The position numbers were made by a program, and so were the translations under genes. 64,000 bases of DNA from G965212025 sp965215765 (lineage in GTDB: Bacteria > Pseudomonadota > Gammaproteobacteria > Poriferisulfidales > Oxydemutatoraceae). The DNA lies in the NCBI GenBank assembly GCA_965215765.1, contig OZ244118.1:2914001-2978000 (forward strand). Direction: 5' to 3'. Below the pieces are notes generated by a model, which did no database searches, was not told the origin of the DNA, and saw nothing but the letters and a program-made list of their open reading frames with translations. Positions 17,700 to 25,979 of the stretch are shown in pieces (position 1 is the first letter of the stretch; each line of letters starts with the position of its first letter).

Positions 17700-18914
17700 T
17701 CAGCTACCCGCAATATCCGGCAAATCCAGACCGCAAGCCAGACGGGAATAAGGCGGCAAAAGACCAAGCCCTCGACGTACGATATTCCGCCTCATGAATG
17801 GCAACAGATCCATCGTCAGCAAACACGCCCCGCGAAGGGGTTGAAAAAAACTCCACTGCCCGAGAAACGATCGGGCGAGAAGGTCTGTCAGGCGGGTCAC
17901 GCGCCTGATGTCGGTGCCGCGAGTTTGCTCGTAGATTTGCAAGGCAGAACTGTCTGCCGGATCTTTCAGCCGATAGATATTTTCTGCCAGAGTGGCGACA
18001 CCCCTCAACGCCAGGTTATAGCCCTGCCCCGCTATTGGGTGAATTTTATGTGCGGCGTCCCCAATCAGCACGACACGACCTTGAACCAGCTGCTCCGCAC
18101 GTTCCAGCACGAGAGGATACGCACCTCGTATTCCGACTGTCTGTATTTTTCCCAGTCGCCAGCCAAAAGCAGTGTGCAAAGCAGCCTTGAACTCGTCATC
18201 TGAAGCCGCCATCAGTTTTTCCGCAAGCTCAGTTCTTTGCATCCAGACCACTGCGTTTTTTCCGGATGACAAAGGCAGCAACGCCAAGGGACCTTGTGGC
18301 GTGAAACGCTCAAAAGCGATGTGCTCGCGAGGATGGCTGCTTTGGACTTCGCAGAGAATCGCAGATTGTTGGTAATCCCGACGCCGAACACCAAAGCCGG
18401 CAATGTCTCGGAGTCTCGAAGCACCACTTGCCAAAACTGCCAGGCGCGCAGAAAGAGGCGAACACCCCGCTTTCTGCGTATGGATGAAAACCCGGCCGTC
18501 TTGCCGGGAAAGGGAGCCGACCTCAGCATCACGAATACATTGAATCTGCTGCGCTTTCGCCACCGTGTCATGCAGCACTTTCAGCACTGCCGAGTAAGGA
18601 ATGACCCAGCCCAGCGCCTCAAGATTTTCGTCTTTACAGTCGATTGTGGTTTTACCGAAGCCCCCTTGTTGCGAAACATGTATGGAACGGATCGCCTGTG
18701 CAGCAGGCAGGAGTTGCGACCAAATGCCCAGTGAGGACAGAATGCGGCGGCTGCTGTCAGAGAGCGTCAAGGCGCGTTCCGGAAGCGTCTCAGACCTGGG
18801 CATCGGCGAACCTTTGTCGATCAGAACGACGCTTTTCCCGCATTTTCGCAAAGCAACAGCCAGACTCAGCCCTGCCAAACCGCCACCAATGATGGCCAGG
18901 TCACATTCTTTCAT
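17700..18914 (-). CDS. ubiH: 2-octaprenyl-6-methoxyphenol hydroxylase UbiH
   Basis: A 404-residue FAD monooxygenase of ubiquinone ring hydroxylation, peripheral to the inner membrane. The N-terminus DLAIIGGGLAGLSLAVAL binds ADP of FAD. IHVSQQGGFG is a UbiH-type segment. VVLIGDAAHKIHPIAGQGYN is the second FAD motif. It lies 30 bp downstream of pepP and 7 bp upstream of the paralogous hydroxylase gene, so the three form an operon. Confidence 0.88.
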   Translation of the reverse strand: MKECDLAIIGGGLAGLSLAVALRKCGKSVVLIDKGSPMPRSETLPERALTLSDSSRRILSSLGIWSQLLPAAQAIRSIHVSQQGGFGKTTIDCKDENLEALGWVIPYSAVLKVLHDTVAKAQQIQCIRDAEVGSLSRQDGRVFIHTQKAGCSPLSARLAVLASGASRLRDIAGFGVRRRDYQQSAILCEVQSSHPREHIAFERFTPQGPLALLPLSSGKNAVVWMQRTELAEKLMAASDDEFKAALHTAFGWRLGKIQTVGIRGAYPLVLERAEQLVQGRVVLIGDAAHKIHPIAGQGYNLALRGVATLAENIYRLKDPADSSALQIYEQTRGTDIRRVTRLTDLLARSFLGQWSFFQPLRGACLLTMDLLPFMRRNIVRRGLGLLPPYSRLACGLDLPDIAGS

Positions 18915-18944
18915 TTCATGAACAGGAAACTGCCATGGAGGTGA

Positions 18945-20252
18945 TCAGCGAAACTCTGCCATATAAGCCTCGATTTCCTCAGGCTTTCTCACCAGTTTTT
19001 CGCTCAACACCTTGTTTCCGGTCTCGGTGACCAGAACGTCATCTTCAATGCGAACCCCCATGCGCTGCCAGCCACGCTTGCGAATCTTGGGTATGTAGAG
19101 CCCGGGTTCTACCGTGAGAACCATTCCCGGCACAAAAGGCCGCCATTGCCCTGCGACCTTGTAATCTCCGACATCATGCACGTCCATGCCCAGCCAGTGC
19201 CCGGTCTTGTGCATATAAAACTTCCGATAGCTCTGCTTTTGCAAGGCTCGCTTCAACGGCCCGCTAATCAACTGCAAGGCGATCAGCCCTTTGGTCAACT
19301 CCCGCACTGCGGCAGCGTGTGGGTCGTTCCAGACATTGCCAGGCTTAACGGCTTTAATCGCCGCTTCCTGCGCCTCCAAAACGACTTCATAAAGCGCTTT
19401 CTGTTGCGGACTGAAACGCCCGCCAACCGGAAAAGTACGGGTGATGTCGGCGGCGTATCCGGCGTATTCCGCGCCAGCGTCTATGAGCACCAGTGAGTTT
19501 TTCTCCATGACTGCACAATTGTTGAAATAGTGCAAAACGCAGGAGTTGGCACCGGCTCCAACGATACAAGGATAGGCTTCGCAGGCCTGATTGCGAACAA
19601 ATTCGCGCACCAGTTCTGCGGCCAGAGCACTTTCATTTTCCCCTGGACTACTTATGCGCATCGCGCTGTAGTGGGCTGCTACCGAAATGTCAACCGCGCG
19701 TTGCATCAGTGCCACTTCGCGGCGTGACTTTCTCAAGCGCATTTCATGTACGGCATCATCCAGCGATGCCAGCTCAACGAAACCATTGCCCCCTGAGCGG
19801 ATGCTGCTTCTCTGTTTTTTGGCCAGAACCATGAGCTCCGTCGCAAACGCGCCGTCATTTTCGAAGGAGAAAAATATTTTGTCGCGTTCCTCCAGAAGTT
19901 CCGGGAAAAGCTTCGGGAACTGCCGAATCGGAAAAGCCTGGTCAGCACCATAATCACGAACTGCGCCAGAAGTACCCACACAAGCCCCTTCCCAAACATC
20001 GCGTTCAGCATCTGCTTCGCGACAAAAAAGCACAAATTCTCCGGCATCCCTTTCGGGAACCAGCACCGCCAAGGCATCCGGTTCGTTGAATCCCGTCAAA
20101 TACTTGAAGTCGCTGTTCTGGCGAAATGGATATTCAAGATCCTTGGAACGGATACAGGGCTTGGCTGCCCTTATAATCGCCACCGATGTCTTGCCAATTT
20201 TCTTTAGCAGCTTACGCCGGCGTACAGCGTATTCCTGAATATCAGTGGCCAT
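18945..20252 (-). CDS. pepP: Xaa-Pro aminopeptidase
   Basis: A 435-residue M24 metallopeptidase that removes N-terminal residues preceding proline. The creatinase-like N-domain (residues 1-170) is followed by the metal-binding pita-bread domain. Metal ligands are visible in VLIDAGAEYAGYAADITRTFP (two Asp), GHWLGMDVHDVG (His), TVEPGLYIP (Glu) and GVRIEDDVLV (Glu). First gene before ubiH; divergent from the ZapB-like gene. The YgfB gene often found upstream is absent. Confidence 0.93.
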   Translation of the reverse strand: MATDIQEYAVRRRKLLKKIGKTSVAIIRAAKPCIRSKDLEYPFRQNSDFKYLTGFNEPDALAVLVPERDAGEFVLFCREADAERDVWEGACVGTSGAVRDYGADQAFPIRQFPKLFPELLEERDKIFFSFENDGAFATELMVLAKKQRSSIRSGGNGFVELASLDDAVHEMRLRKSRREVALMQRAVDISVAAHYSAMRISSPGENESALAAELVREFVRNQACEAYPCIVGAGANSCVLHYFNNCAVMEKNSLVLIDAGAEYAGYAADITRTFPVGGRFSPQQKALYEVVLEAQEAAIKAVKPGNVWNDPHAAAVRELTKGLIALQLISGPLKRALQKQSYRKFYMHKTGHWLGMDVHDVGDYKVAGQWRPFVPGMVLTVEPGLYIPKIRKRGWQRMGVRIEDDVLVTETGNKVLSEKLVRKPEEIEAYMAEFR

Positions 20253-20313
20253 ATTTCAGATTTGTTGATGGAAAACGGGGTTGAGGCTCCGTCAAGAGAT
20301 GTCAACATGATTA

Positions 20314-20341
20314 TTGACCATGCAGTCAATTTTCGCATACT
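20314..20341 (+). promoter_or_regulatory. Candidate promoter of the ZapB-like/zapA pair
   Basis: TTGACC (20314-20319), a 16-bp spacer and CATACT (20336-20341) form a good sigma-70 match. The predicted transcript start (about 20348) is nearly at ATG 20352, so the mRNA would be almost leaderless. Confidence 0.5.
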
Positions 20342-20351
20342 AGCAACCACC

Positions 20352-20591
20352 ATGACCATGGCGATACCTCCTGAAGAAGACACCGGCGCGAAAAGCCTTG
20401 ACTCACTCGAAGAAAAGGTCTCGGAGTTGATCGGGGGCTACAATGACCTGGTGGAAAACAACGAACGCCTGCATCAGAAGCAAGCCCTAAAGGTTGAGAA
20501 AATGGCCGAGTTGCTGAAAAGGGACAAGACTGTAGGCAGGAGAATAAACAGTCTGATTCGGCGACTGAAAAAACTTGAGAATTCGCTGTGA
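20352..20591 (+). CDS. ZapB-like coiled-coil protein (TIGR02449 type)
   Basis: A 79-residue coiled coil: SLEEKVSELIGGYNDLVENN is followed by heptad-patterned ERLHQKQALKVEKMAELL and a basic tail RRINSLIRRLKKLE. Small proteins of this type regularly precede zapA in gammaproteobacteria and are thought to be linked to division. Start ATG 20352 is chosen because the frame upstream (to 20262) overlaps the promoter and lacks family character; ATG 20358 is equally possible. The stop overlaps the zapA GTG. Confidence 0.75.
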   Translation: MTMAIPPEEDTGAKSLDSLEEKVSELIGGYNDLVENNERLHQKQALKVEKMAELLKRDKTVGRRINSLIRRLKKLENSL

Positions 20592-20905
20592 GTGTTGACC
20601 CGGTTCAAGTGAGCGTTGAGATCATGGGTAAGGAATACTCAATTTATTGCCCGGAAAATGAACAGGCAGGTCTACTCGAAGCAGCGACCATGTTGCGATC
20701 CAATCTGGAGAAAATGCGCAAAAACAGCCACGCTGGCAATTGGGAGGATTTGGCTGTGGTTTCGGGATTGAACATGGCGCACGAGGCCATTAAAAACCGT
20801 AACGCCAACGCCGGAAGACAGTCTGCGCTGACGGAACGAATGCAGCGTATTGGCCACAAAATAGAAGAGAGCATGAAAACTGTTTCCAGTGGCAAATTTG
20901 AATAA
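20588..20905 (+). CDS. zapA: Cell division protein ZapA
   Basis: A 105-residue FtsZ-ring stabiliser. The N-terminal fold VQVSVEIMGKEYSIYCPENE and the long C-terminal helix from LLEAATMLRSNLEKM to MQRIGHKIEES are typical of ZapA. Start GTG 20588 overlaps the previous stop (GTGA), implying coupling. In many relatives 6S RNA and a 5-formyltetrahydrofolate cyclo-ligase gene follow; here a restriction-modification pair does. Confidence 0.85.
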   Translation: MSVDPVQVSVEIMGKEYSIYCPENEQAGLLEAATMLRSNLEKMRKNSHAGNWEDLAVVSGLNMAHEAIKNRNANAGRQSALTERMQRIGHKIEESMKTVSSGKFE

Positions 20906-20909
20906 AGAC

Positions 20910-21040
20910 TCAAGGCTCCTGCTGCTGGAAAACTGACATCAAGATGTGCAAGCCAGCACCAACGGCATTGGATTTTTCCAGGATCTGCTCAAGCGTGGGT
21001 ATTACGGAACGCACCATTGGTAGAGCATCAAGCACCACCT
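20910..21040 (-). pseudogene. Possible C-terminal remnant of an unidentified gene
   Basis: The minus strand reads about 43 residues that look protein-like (VVLDALPMVRSVIPTLEQIL, then NAVGAGLHILMSVFQ) with a stop at 20910. The sequence upstream becomes Cys/Trp-rich and unprotein-like. It may be the tail of a gene truncated when the adjacent restriction-modification genes arrived. I do not recognise the family. Confidence 0.25.
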
Positions 21041-21149
21041 GACAAATATGTAAACAAATACACATAGTTACAGAACACCATTGTGTTGAGCGGTGAACCT
21101 GCCGGGGTTTGTTGCGCCACAGACAAAGGAGACACCTGTCCTTCCAGTA

Positions 21150-21998
21150 ATGACAGTAACCACCGAACAACACCGGACTATTGACCAGCCCGCTGTGACC
21201 TTGAAGCAGACGGTGCTATTGGGTGTCCAAACGGATACAAAGACCCCACCCGGAAAAAAACAAAGAAAAAACAAAGTAAACGGTCAACTGCACCAAGGCG
21301 ACTGTCTGGCAGTCATGCGGGACATGCCGGAGCAATCCATCCAACTGGTCGTTACTTCTCCGCCCTACAACATAAAGAACAGCTCCGGCAATGGGCTGAA
21401 AAACGGAAACGGTGGCAAGTGGCCGAAGGCCGCTCTACAGGCAGGCTATGCCAACCACGATGACTGCATGCCCCATGAGGAATATGTGGCGTGGCAGCGC
21501 GATTGCCTCAGCGAGATGGTACGGCTGTTGAGACCGGACGGTGCCATCTTCTATAACCACAAGTGGCGAGTGCAGAGGGGACTCCTGCAAGACCGCTCTG
21601 ACATCGTACAGGGCTTCCCGTTGCGACAAATCATCATCTGGGAAAGGGCGGGGGGCATCAACTTCAACAAGGGATATTTTCTGCCCAATTACGAGGTCAT
21701 CTATCTAATCGCAAAGCCAGACTTTCGGTTGGCGCCGAAGGCCAACGCCCAAGGTTGCGTCTGGCGGATAAACCAGGAACAGCGCAATTCCCACCCCGCG
21801 CCGTTCCCGATTGAGTTGGCGGCGCGGTGCATCACCGCCGTTGGGAAAGGTCCGGTGCTTGACCCTTTCCTGGGCAGTGGCTCCACAGCAATCGCCGCCG
21901 AGCAAACCGGGGTTCCGTGGATCGGAATAGAAAAATCGCCGGAATATGTGAGCATGGCGACTGACCGCATTCAAAAAGTTACTGGCCGGACACTGTGA
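21150..21998 (+). CDS. DNA methyltransferase (type II, beta class; N4-cytosine or N6-adenine)
   Basis: A 282-residue site-specific DNA methyltransferase. The catalytic motif IV TSPPYNIK (about residue 68) comes before the AdoMet motif I DPFLGSGST (about residue 238), the beta-class order. The GIEKSPEYVSMA segment is the usual motif II region. SPPY is common in N4-cytosine enzymes, which fits the adjacent MvaI/BcnI-type endonuclease. GTG 21093 would extend the N-terminus by 19 residues. The stop overlaps the endonuclease start (GTGA). Confidence 0.88.
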   Translation: MTVTTEQHRTIDQPAVTLKQTVLLGVQTDTKTPPGKKQRKNKVNGQLHQGDCLAVMRDMPEQSIQLVVTSPPYNIKNSSGNGLKNGNGGKWPKAALQAGYANHDDCMPHEEYVAWQRDCLSEMVRLLRPDGAIFYNHKWRVQRGLLQDRSDIVQGFPLRQIIIWERAGGINFNKGYFLPNYEVIYLIAKPDFRLAPKANAQGCVWRINQEQRNSHPAPFPIELAARCITAVGKGPVLDPFLGSGSTAIAAEQTGVPWIGIEKSPEYVSMATDRIQKVTGRTL

Positions 21999-22699
21999 CC
22001 ACCACCGTGACCGACAGCGAGCTGTATGCTCGCCTGCGGAAGGTTATTCAACGAGAGTGGATCAGCATACCGGACTCTCCGGGATCCCGAGGCACTGGTG
22101 CCCCGGGAATAATCCTTGAGGAACAGCTGGGCATACGTGGCGGCAATCTTGACACGCCGAACGCAGGGAAATGGGAGATCAAGTTTCATGGTGGTTCGGC
22201 ACTGTTAACCTTGTTCCATCTGGAAGCAGAACCGCTCTGTCATATGCATGACATGGTGCACAAGTTCGGACAGGTAGATAGCAAGGGGTACACCAGTTTC
22301 CGCCATACCATCAAAGGCAAGACGGATAAGGGGTTCTATGTAGTCAATGACAGCGGGCGCATCATTGTCTGCAACGACAGAGCCAGCGACTTCAAGCCAC
22401 CATACTGGACGCATGATCACCTGATAAATGCCTTCGTATCCAAGCTTCGGCGACTGATCGTAGTCAAGGGAGAAAAGAGAAAGAAAGAAAACATCTGGAA
22501 AGTCAGATACATCTCCGCGCACCTTTTCCAGGAACCCAAAACCACCCGGTTCATTGAAGACATCGTGGGCGGCATCGTGGCGGTTGAGTTTAACGCGAGA
22601 ACCACTGACGGCAAGGGTCTACGCAATCACGGAACCAGGTTCCGCATCAAATACGAAAATTTACGAGACTTGTACCACAACCAACGGGAGCTCGATTAG
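21995..22699 (+). CDS. Type II restriction endonuclease, MvaI/BcnI-like
   Basis: A 234-residue protein paired with the methyltransferase. GAPGIILEEQLGI is followed by TPNAGKWEIKFH, resembling the E...D-x(n)-E-x-K catalytic layout of the monomeric MvaI/BcnI family, which cleave CCWGG or CCSGG. The recognition site here is an inference only. It starts at GTG 21995, overlapping the methyltransferase stop. Its stop overlaps by 4 bp the stop of the rhombosortase in the ancestral convergent arrangement; that junction has since been amplified seven-fold, which leaves the coding region intact. Confidence 0.78.
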   Translation: MTTTVTDSELYARLRKVIQREWISIPDSPGSRGTGAPGIILEEQLGIRGGNLDTPNAGKWEIKFHGGSALLTLFHLEAEPLCHMHDMVHKFGQVDSKGYTSFRHTIKGKTDKGFYVVNDSGRIIVCNDRASDFKPPYWTHDHLINAFVSKLRRLIVVKGEKRKKENIWKVRYISAHLFQEPKTTRFIEDIVGGIVAVEFNARTTDGKGLRNHGTRFRIKYENLRDLYHNQRELD

Positions 22700-23640
22700 T
22701 ACAATTCAGTGCGTAAATGCGTTTTTTTGCGGGGCATGAAAAACAAAATGCTGCCTGCCAGGGCACCGCTGAGCGCGCCGTGTTCCGCATCAAATACGAA
22801 AATTTACGAGACTTGTACCACAACCAACAGGAGTTCGGTTAGTACAATTCAGTACGTAAATGCGTTTTTTTGCGGGGCATGAAAAACAAAATGCCGCCTG
22901 CCAAGGTGCCGCTGAGCGCACCGTGTTCCGCATCAAATACGAAAATCTACGAGACTTGTACTACAACCAACGGGAGCTCGGTTAGTACAATTCAATGCGT
23001 AAATACGTTTTTTTGCGGGGCATGAAAAACAAAATGCCGCCTGCCAGGGTGCCGCTGAGCGCGCCGTGTTCCGCATCAAATACGAAAATCTACGAGACTT
23101 GTACCACAACCAACGGGAGCTCGGTTAGTACAATTCAGTGCGTAAGTGCGTTTTTTTGCGGGGCATGAAAAACAAAATGCCGCCTGCCAAGGTGCCGCTG
23201 AGCGCGCCGTGTTCCGCATCAAATACGAAAATCTACGAGACTTGTACCTCAACCAACGGGAGCTCGGTTAGTACAATTCAGTGCGTAAGTGCGTTTTTTT
23301 GCGGGGCATGAAAAACAAAATGCCGCCTGCCAAGGTGCCGCTGAGCGCGCCGTGTTCCGCATCAAATACGAAAATCTACGAGACTTGTACTACAACCAAC
23401 GGGAGCTCGATTAGTACAATTCAGTACGTAAATGCGTTTTTTTTGCGGGGCATGAAAAACAAAATGCTGCCTGCCAAGGCGCCGCTGAGCGCGCCGAGTT
23501 CCGCATCAAATACGAAAATCTACGAGACTTGTACTACAACCAACGGGAGCTCGATTAGTACAATTCAGTACGTAAATGCGTTTTTTTGCGGGGCATGAAA
23601 AACAAAATGCCGCCTGCCAGGGTGCCGCTGAGCGCGCCGT
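22640..23640. repeat. 143-bp tandem array, seven copies, at a convergent gene junction
   Basis: Anchors TTCCGCATCAAATACG lie at 22640, 22783, 22926, 23069, 23212, 23355 and 23499 (period 143, last 144). Each unit holds the last 20 or so codons of the endonuclease (plus strand) and, in opposite orientation, the last 30 or so codons of the rhombosortase. The outermost units supply the real ends of the two genes. Copies differ by a few bases and by one T in a T7/T8 run. No other gene is seen between 22700 and 23554. Confidence 0.95.
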
Positions 23641-24163
23641 AAAGATGCGAGTGAACCAAAACTCTTACCCCTGCCATTTCTTCGGTCCAGGGAAGCGCGC
23701 CGCTGTTTTGCTCATAAACCATCTTGACGACCACGAGCAGCAAAGCAACGTATGCGCTGATGTCACGGCGATCCATACGCAGGCGGCATAAGCTGATTGC
23801 GACCAGTAAGCCGTGCAGAACCCCGGAGAAGCCTGAATAGTAGATGACATGTGGTTGAAACTGGTACAGACCGAAACTTGTGCCGACCATGCATACCAGC
23901 AATATCAGCACCCAGGCCTTGGCATCCAAAATCGAGTAGGCATACAACCAGACAAGACCCCACGCCGCCAGATTCATAAGCAGATGTGCGAACGTGGCGT
24001 GCCACAGATGACCGCTGAACGCCGACCAGAACTTTCCGGAATGTATCGCTTCCCGACTGTAGGCAAAAGTCAGATCATGACCCTTGCTGTACAGCAACAG
24101 CGCGATGGCAGTGACTGACAGCAGGACGAAAACAGAAAATATATTAGCCGACCGGCTCAACAT
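23555..24163 (-). CDS. Rhombosortase (rhomboid-family intramembrane serine protease)
   Basis: An inner-membrane protease of about 202 residues with six or so hydrophobic segments. Catalytic Ser is in YYSGFSGVLHGLL and His in VHSHLYGALSG; the first transmembrane signature is SGHLWHATFAHLLMNLAAW. These match the compact rhombosortase group, which processes GlyGly-CTERM tails of secreted proteins. ATG 24163 is preferred; the frame extends to 24220 but would overlap the rhodanese gene more. Next to a type II secretion block, the context supports processing of T2SS cargo. Its 3' end is the last unit of a 143-bp array. Confidence 0.8.
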   Translation of the reverse strand: MLSRSANIFSVFVLLSVTAIALLLYSKGHDLTFAYSREAIHSGKFWSAFSGHLWHATFAHLLMNLAAWGLVWLYAYSILDAKAWVLILLVCMVGTSFGLYQFQPHVIYYSGFSGVLHGLLVAISLCRLRMDRRDISAYVALLLVVVKMVYEQNSGALPWTEEMAGVRVLVHSHLYGALSGTLAGGILFFMPRKKTHLRTELY

Positions 24164-24536
24164 CACCGTTTTTGGATCGCCAGTCTTTGAATCCACCCGC
24201 CAGGCAATAAACCTGTTCATAACCCATTTGTTTCATCGTCCAGGCGGCAAGAATGGATCTTCCGCCGCTCGCACAATAGACAATGTACATTTTGCTCGCG
24301 TCAAAGACTTCCTTGTAAAAAGGACTGTCGCCGTCAATCAGAAATTCCAGCGTACCACGTGCGGCGTGTTCTGCTCCCGGAATTTTTCCATTTTCAAGCA
24401 ATTCTGGGCCTTCTCTTACATCAACAAACACGGTGTGTTCGTCATTGAGTTTTTCCTGCGCCTTTTCAAAGTTGATTTGATCAACACAAGTGTGTGCTTC
24501 TTCAAGCAAACTCAGCAAACTGATTTTAGTAGTCAT
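24144..24536 (-). CDS. Rhodanese-like sulfurtransferase domain protein
   Basis: A single rhodanese domain of 130 residues. VFVDVREGPELLENGKIPGA is the CH2A motif and VYCASGGRS the active-site loop with catalytic Cys. Sulfur donor and acceptor are unknown. MTTKIS at 24536 is the likely start; the frame extends to 24551. It overlaps the rhombosortase start and probably shares its transcript. 24537-24722 has no clear gene. Confidence 0.88.
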   Translation of the reverse strand: MTTKISLLSLLEEAHTCVDQINFEKAQEKLNDEHTVFVDVREGPELLENGKIPGAEHAARGTLEFLIDGDSPFYKEVFDASKMYIVYCASGGRSILAAWTMKQMGYEQVYCLAGGFKDWRSKNGDVEPVG

Positions 24537-24722
24537 ACATCCATACTCCACGAATTTTACAAGTCGTTCTTCAGCGTCTTTTCACCGAACTGTAGGGATA
24601 TTCTTGTGCCGAACGCACGTTTGCAATACTACTTTAGAATGGGGTGCAATCTTTCGCTTTCAAAAAGTCGGCAAGGGGGAATGCTTTGGTCAGAAACAGG
24701 TGGAAGACCAGAAAAAAGGCAA

Positions 24723-25484
24723 TCAAGTATCAAGTTTCCCTCTTTTCGACAACTTGACACGATTTTTTCCCGAGGAACGGCCGAACGGTTTCAGCAACGA
24801 CAATAGCTGTGAATTCTCACTGCTGACTTCCGCCTCAAGCCGGTAACTTTTTTCTGCAGGGTTAAAAAACACACTGCCGTCCAGGCTTAATGTCTCGTTG
24901 CCGCCCTTGCATAGCACCGTCACGGTACCGTCATCACTGGGTTGCGAGTTGAACTGAAAATCGCCCAAAGCGGTTTCTGCTGCGATAAGATTTTTCAACT
25001 CACCTTTGCCCTCTACATAATTTGGCAACAGACTTTCGGCATTCAGTTCCAACTGCTTGATATTGACAACTCCTGTCCCACTCACAACACCGGGCAATTG
25101 GGTGTCTCCGATGGTCTGTAGCTGCAAATTAAAGTCGCCGACCGAGTCGATGGCAAAAATTTCTCCCCTCAAGAGGGTGTAGCCCAAGGTGCCTGCAAAA
25201 TTAAAATCAGAGGTAGACAGGTCCAGGCAGGCAGCAAGCAGTCTTTCCGGCCAAACCGGGCACCAGCGCCAGCTCAGGTTTGCCACGGAGAAGTTTTGAT
25301 CTTTGACCACAAAACTCCCGGAACCCTTCCAGATCGTTCCGTTTAAGCGGTTGATGACCAATGCTTGCGACAAGTCCAGTTTCTGAGCCGCAAACTGCAG
25401 GGGCATGGTCGAAACAAAAATGATCCCCCAAACCAGCAGGAGAAAAAGCAGAATGCCGATTCTTTTCAGAGCAACTTTCATCAA
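24723..25484 (-). CDS. gspN: Type II secretion system protein N
   Basis: A 253-residue inner-membrane protein of T2SS, last gene of the gsp block. An N-terminal membrane anchor (residues 8-28) precedes a periplasmic beta-rich domain with LNGTIWKGSG and the WRWCPVWPERLL segment typical of GspN. The gene lies 1 bp downstream of gspM. GspN is not found in all T2SSs and its exact role is less clear than that of the pseudopilins. Confidence 0.85.
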   Translation of the reverse strand: MMKVALKRIGILLFLLLVWGIIFVSTMPLQFAAQKLDLSQALVINRLNGTIWKGSGSFVVKDQNFSVANLSWRWCPVWPERLLAACLDLSTSDFNFAGTLGYTLLRGEIFAIDSVGDFNLQLQTIGDTQLPGVVSGTGVVNIKQLELNAESLLPNYVEGKGELKNLIAAETALGDFQFNSQPSDDGTVTVLCKGGNETLSLDGSVFFNPAEKSYRLEAEVSSENSQLLSLLKPFGRSSGKNRVKLSKRGKLDT

Positions 25485-25979
25485 TCAGGCCTTGACTGAA
25501 ATGTACCCGGACAATCCTCGAACGCTGTTTTCCAGCTTGAAACTCAGCACCGAAAACCCTTTTTTCACGATGTGTTCAATAAAACGCATTACTTTTTGTC
25601 CGTTGACCTGCTTGAACTCTATTTTGATCTGGTTCCCGGAATCCGTCTGAATGATACCAAGGCGCGCTTCGAGCACGTCCTTCTTCAAAACATCTTCGAG
25701 CATTTCTTTCAGTTGGCCAGGCGCCGCATCTACGGGCAAGCTTCCTCCCAGGTGCAGCTTGGCTTTCCCGAGATCGGCCAGCCTTTCTGCCGCCCAGAAA
25801 TAGTCCGAGTGGGCACGCTCGTAGCGCTGCAATGCGCGTTCATGTTCATCTACCAAGGGTAGATAGAGGAGGCTGTAAGTGCCTGCAAAAAACAAAAGAA
25901 CCGTCAGAAGGATCAAGTAGACCCGGTCGCTCTCGGAGCGTGTGCTCCACCAAGTTTTAAATTGGGAGAACGAATTCAT
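25485..25979 (-). CDS. gspM: Type II secretion system protein M
   Basis: A 164-residue bitopic inner-membrane protein. A short cytoplasmic stretch with WWSTRSESDRVYL, one membrane helix (LILLTVLLFFAGTYSLLYLP) and a periplasmic ferredoxin-like domain follow the GspM plan. It binds GspL. ATG 25979 overlaps the gspL stop by 4 bp (ATGA). Confidence 0.87.
   Translation of the reverse strand: MNSFSQFKTWWSTRSESDRVYLILLTVLLFFAGTYSLLYLPLVDEHERALQRYERAHSDYFWAAERLADLGKAKLHLGGSLPVDAAPGQLKEMLEDVLKKDVLEARLGIIQTDSGNQIKIEFKQVNGQKVMRFIEHIVKKGFSVLSFKLENSVRGLSGYISVKA

Noticed and set aside
20906..21090. 6S RNA after zapA
   Set aside because: Neither the closing stem nor the central bubble sequences are recognisable; the stretch reads better as a protein remnant on the minus strand.
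22640..23640. CRISPR array
   Set aside because: The units are 143 bp and contiguous, carry coding 3' ends, and have no unique spacers.
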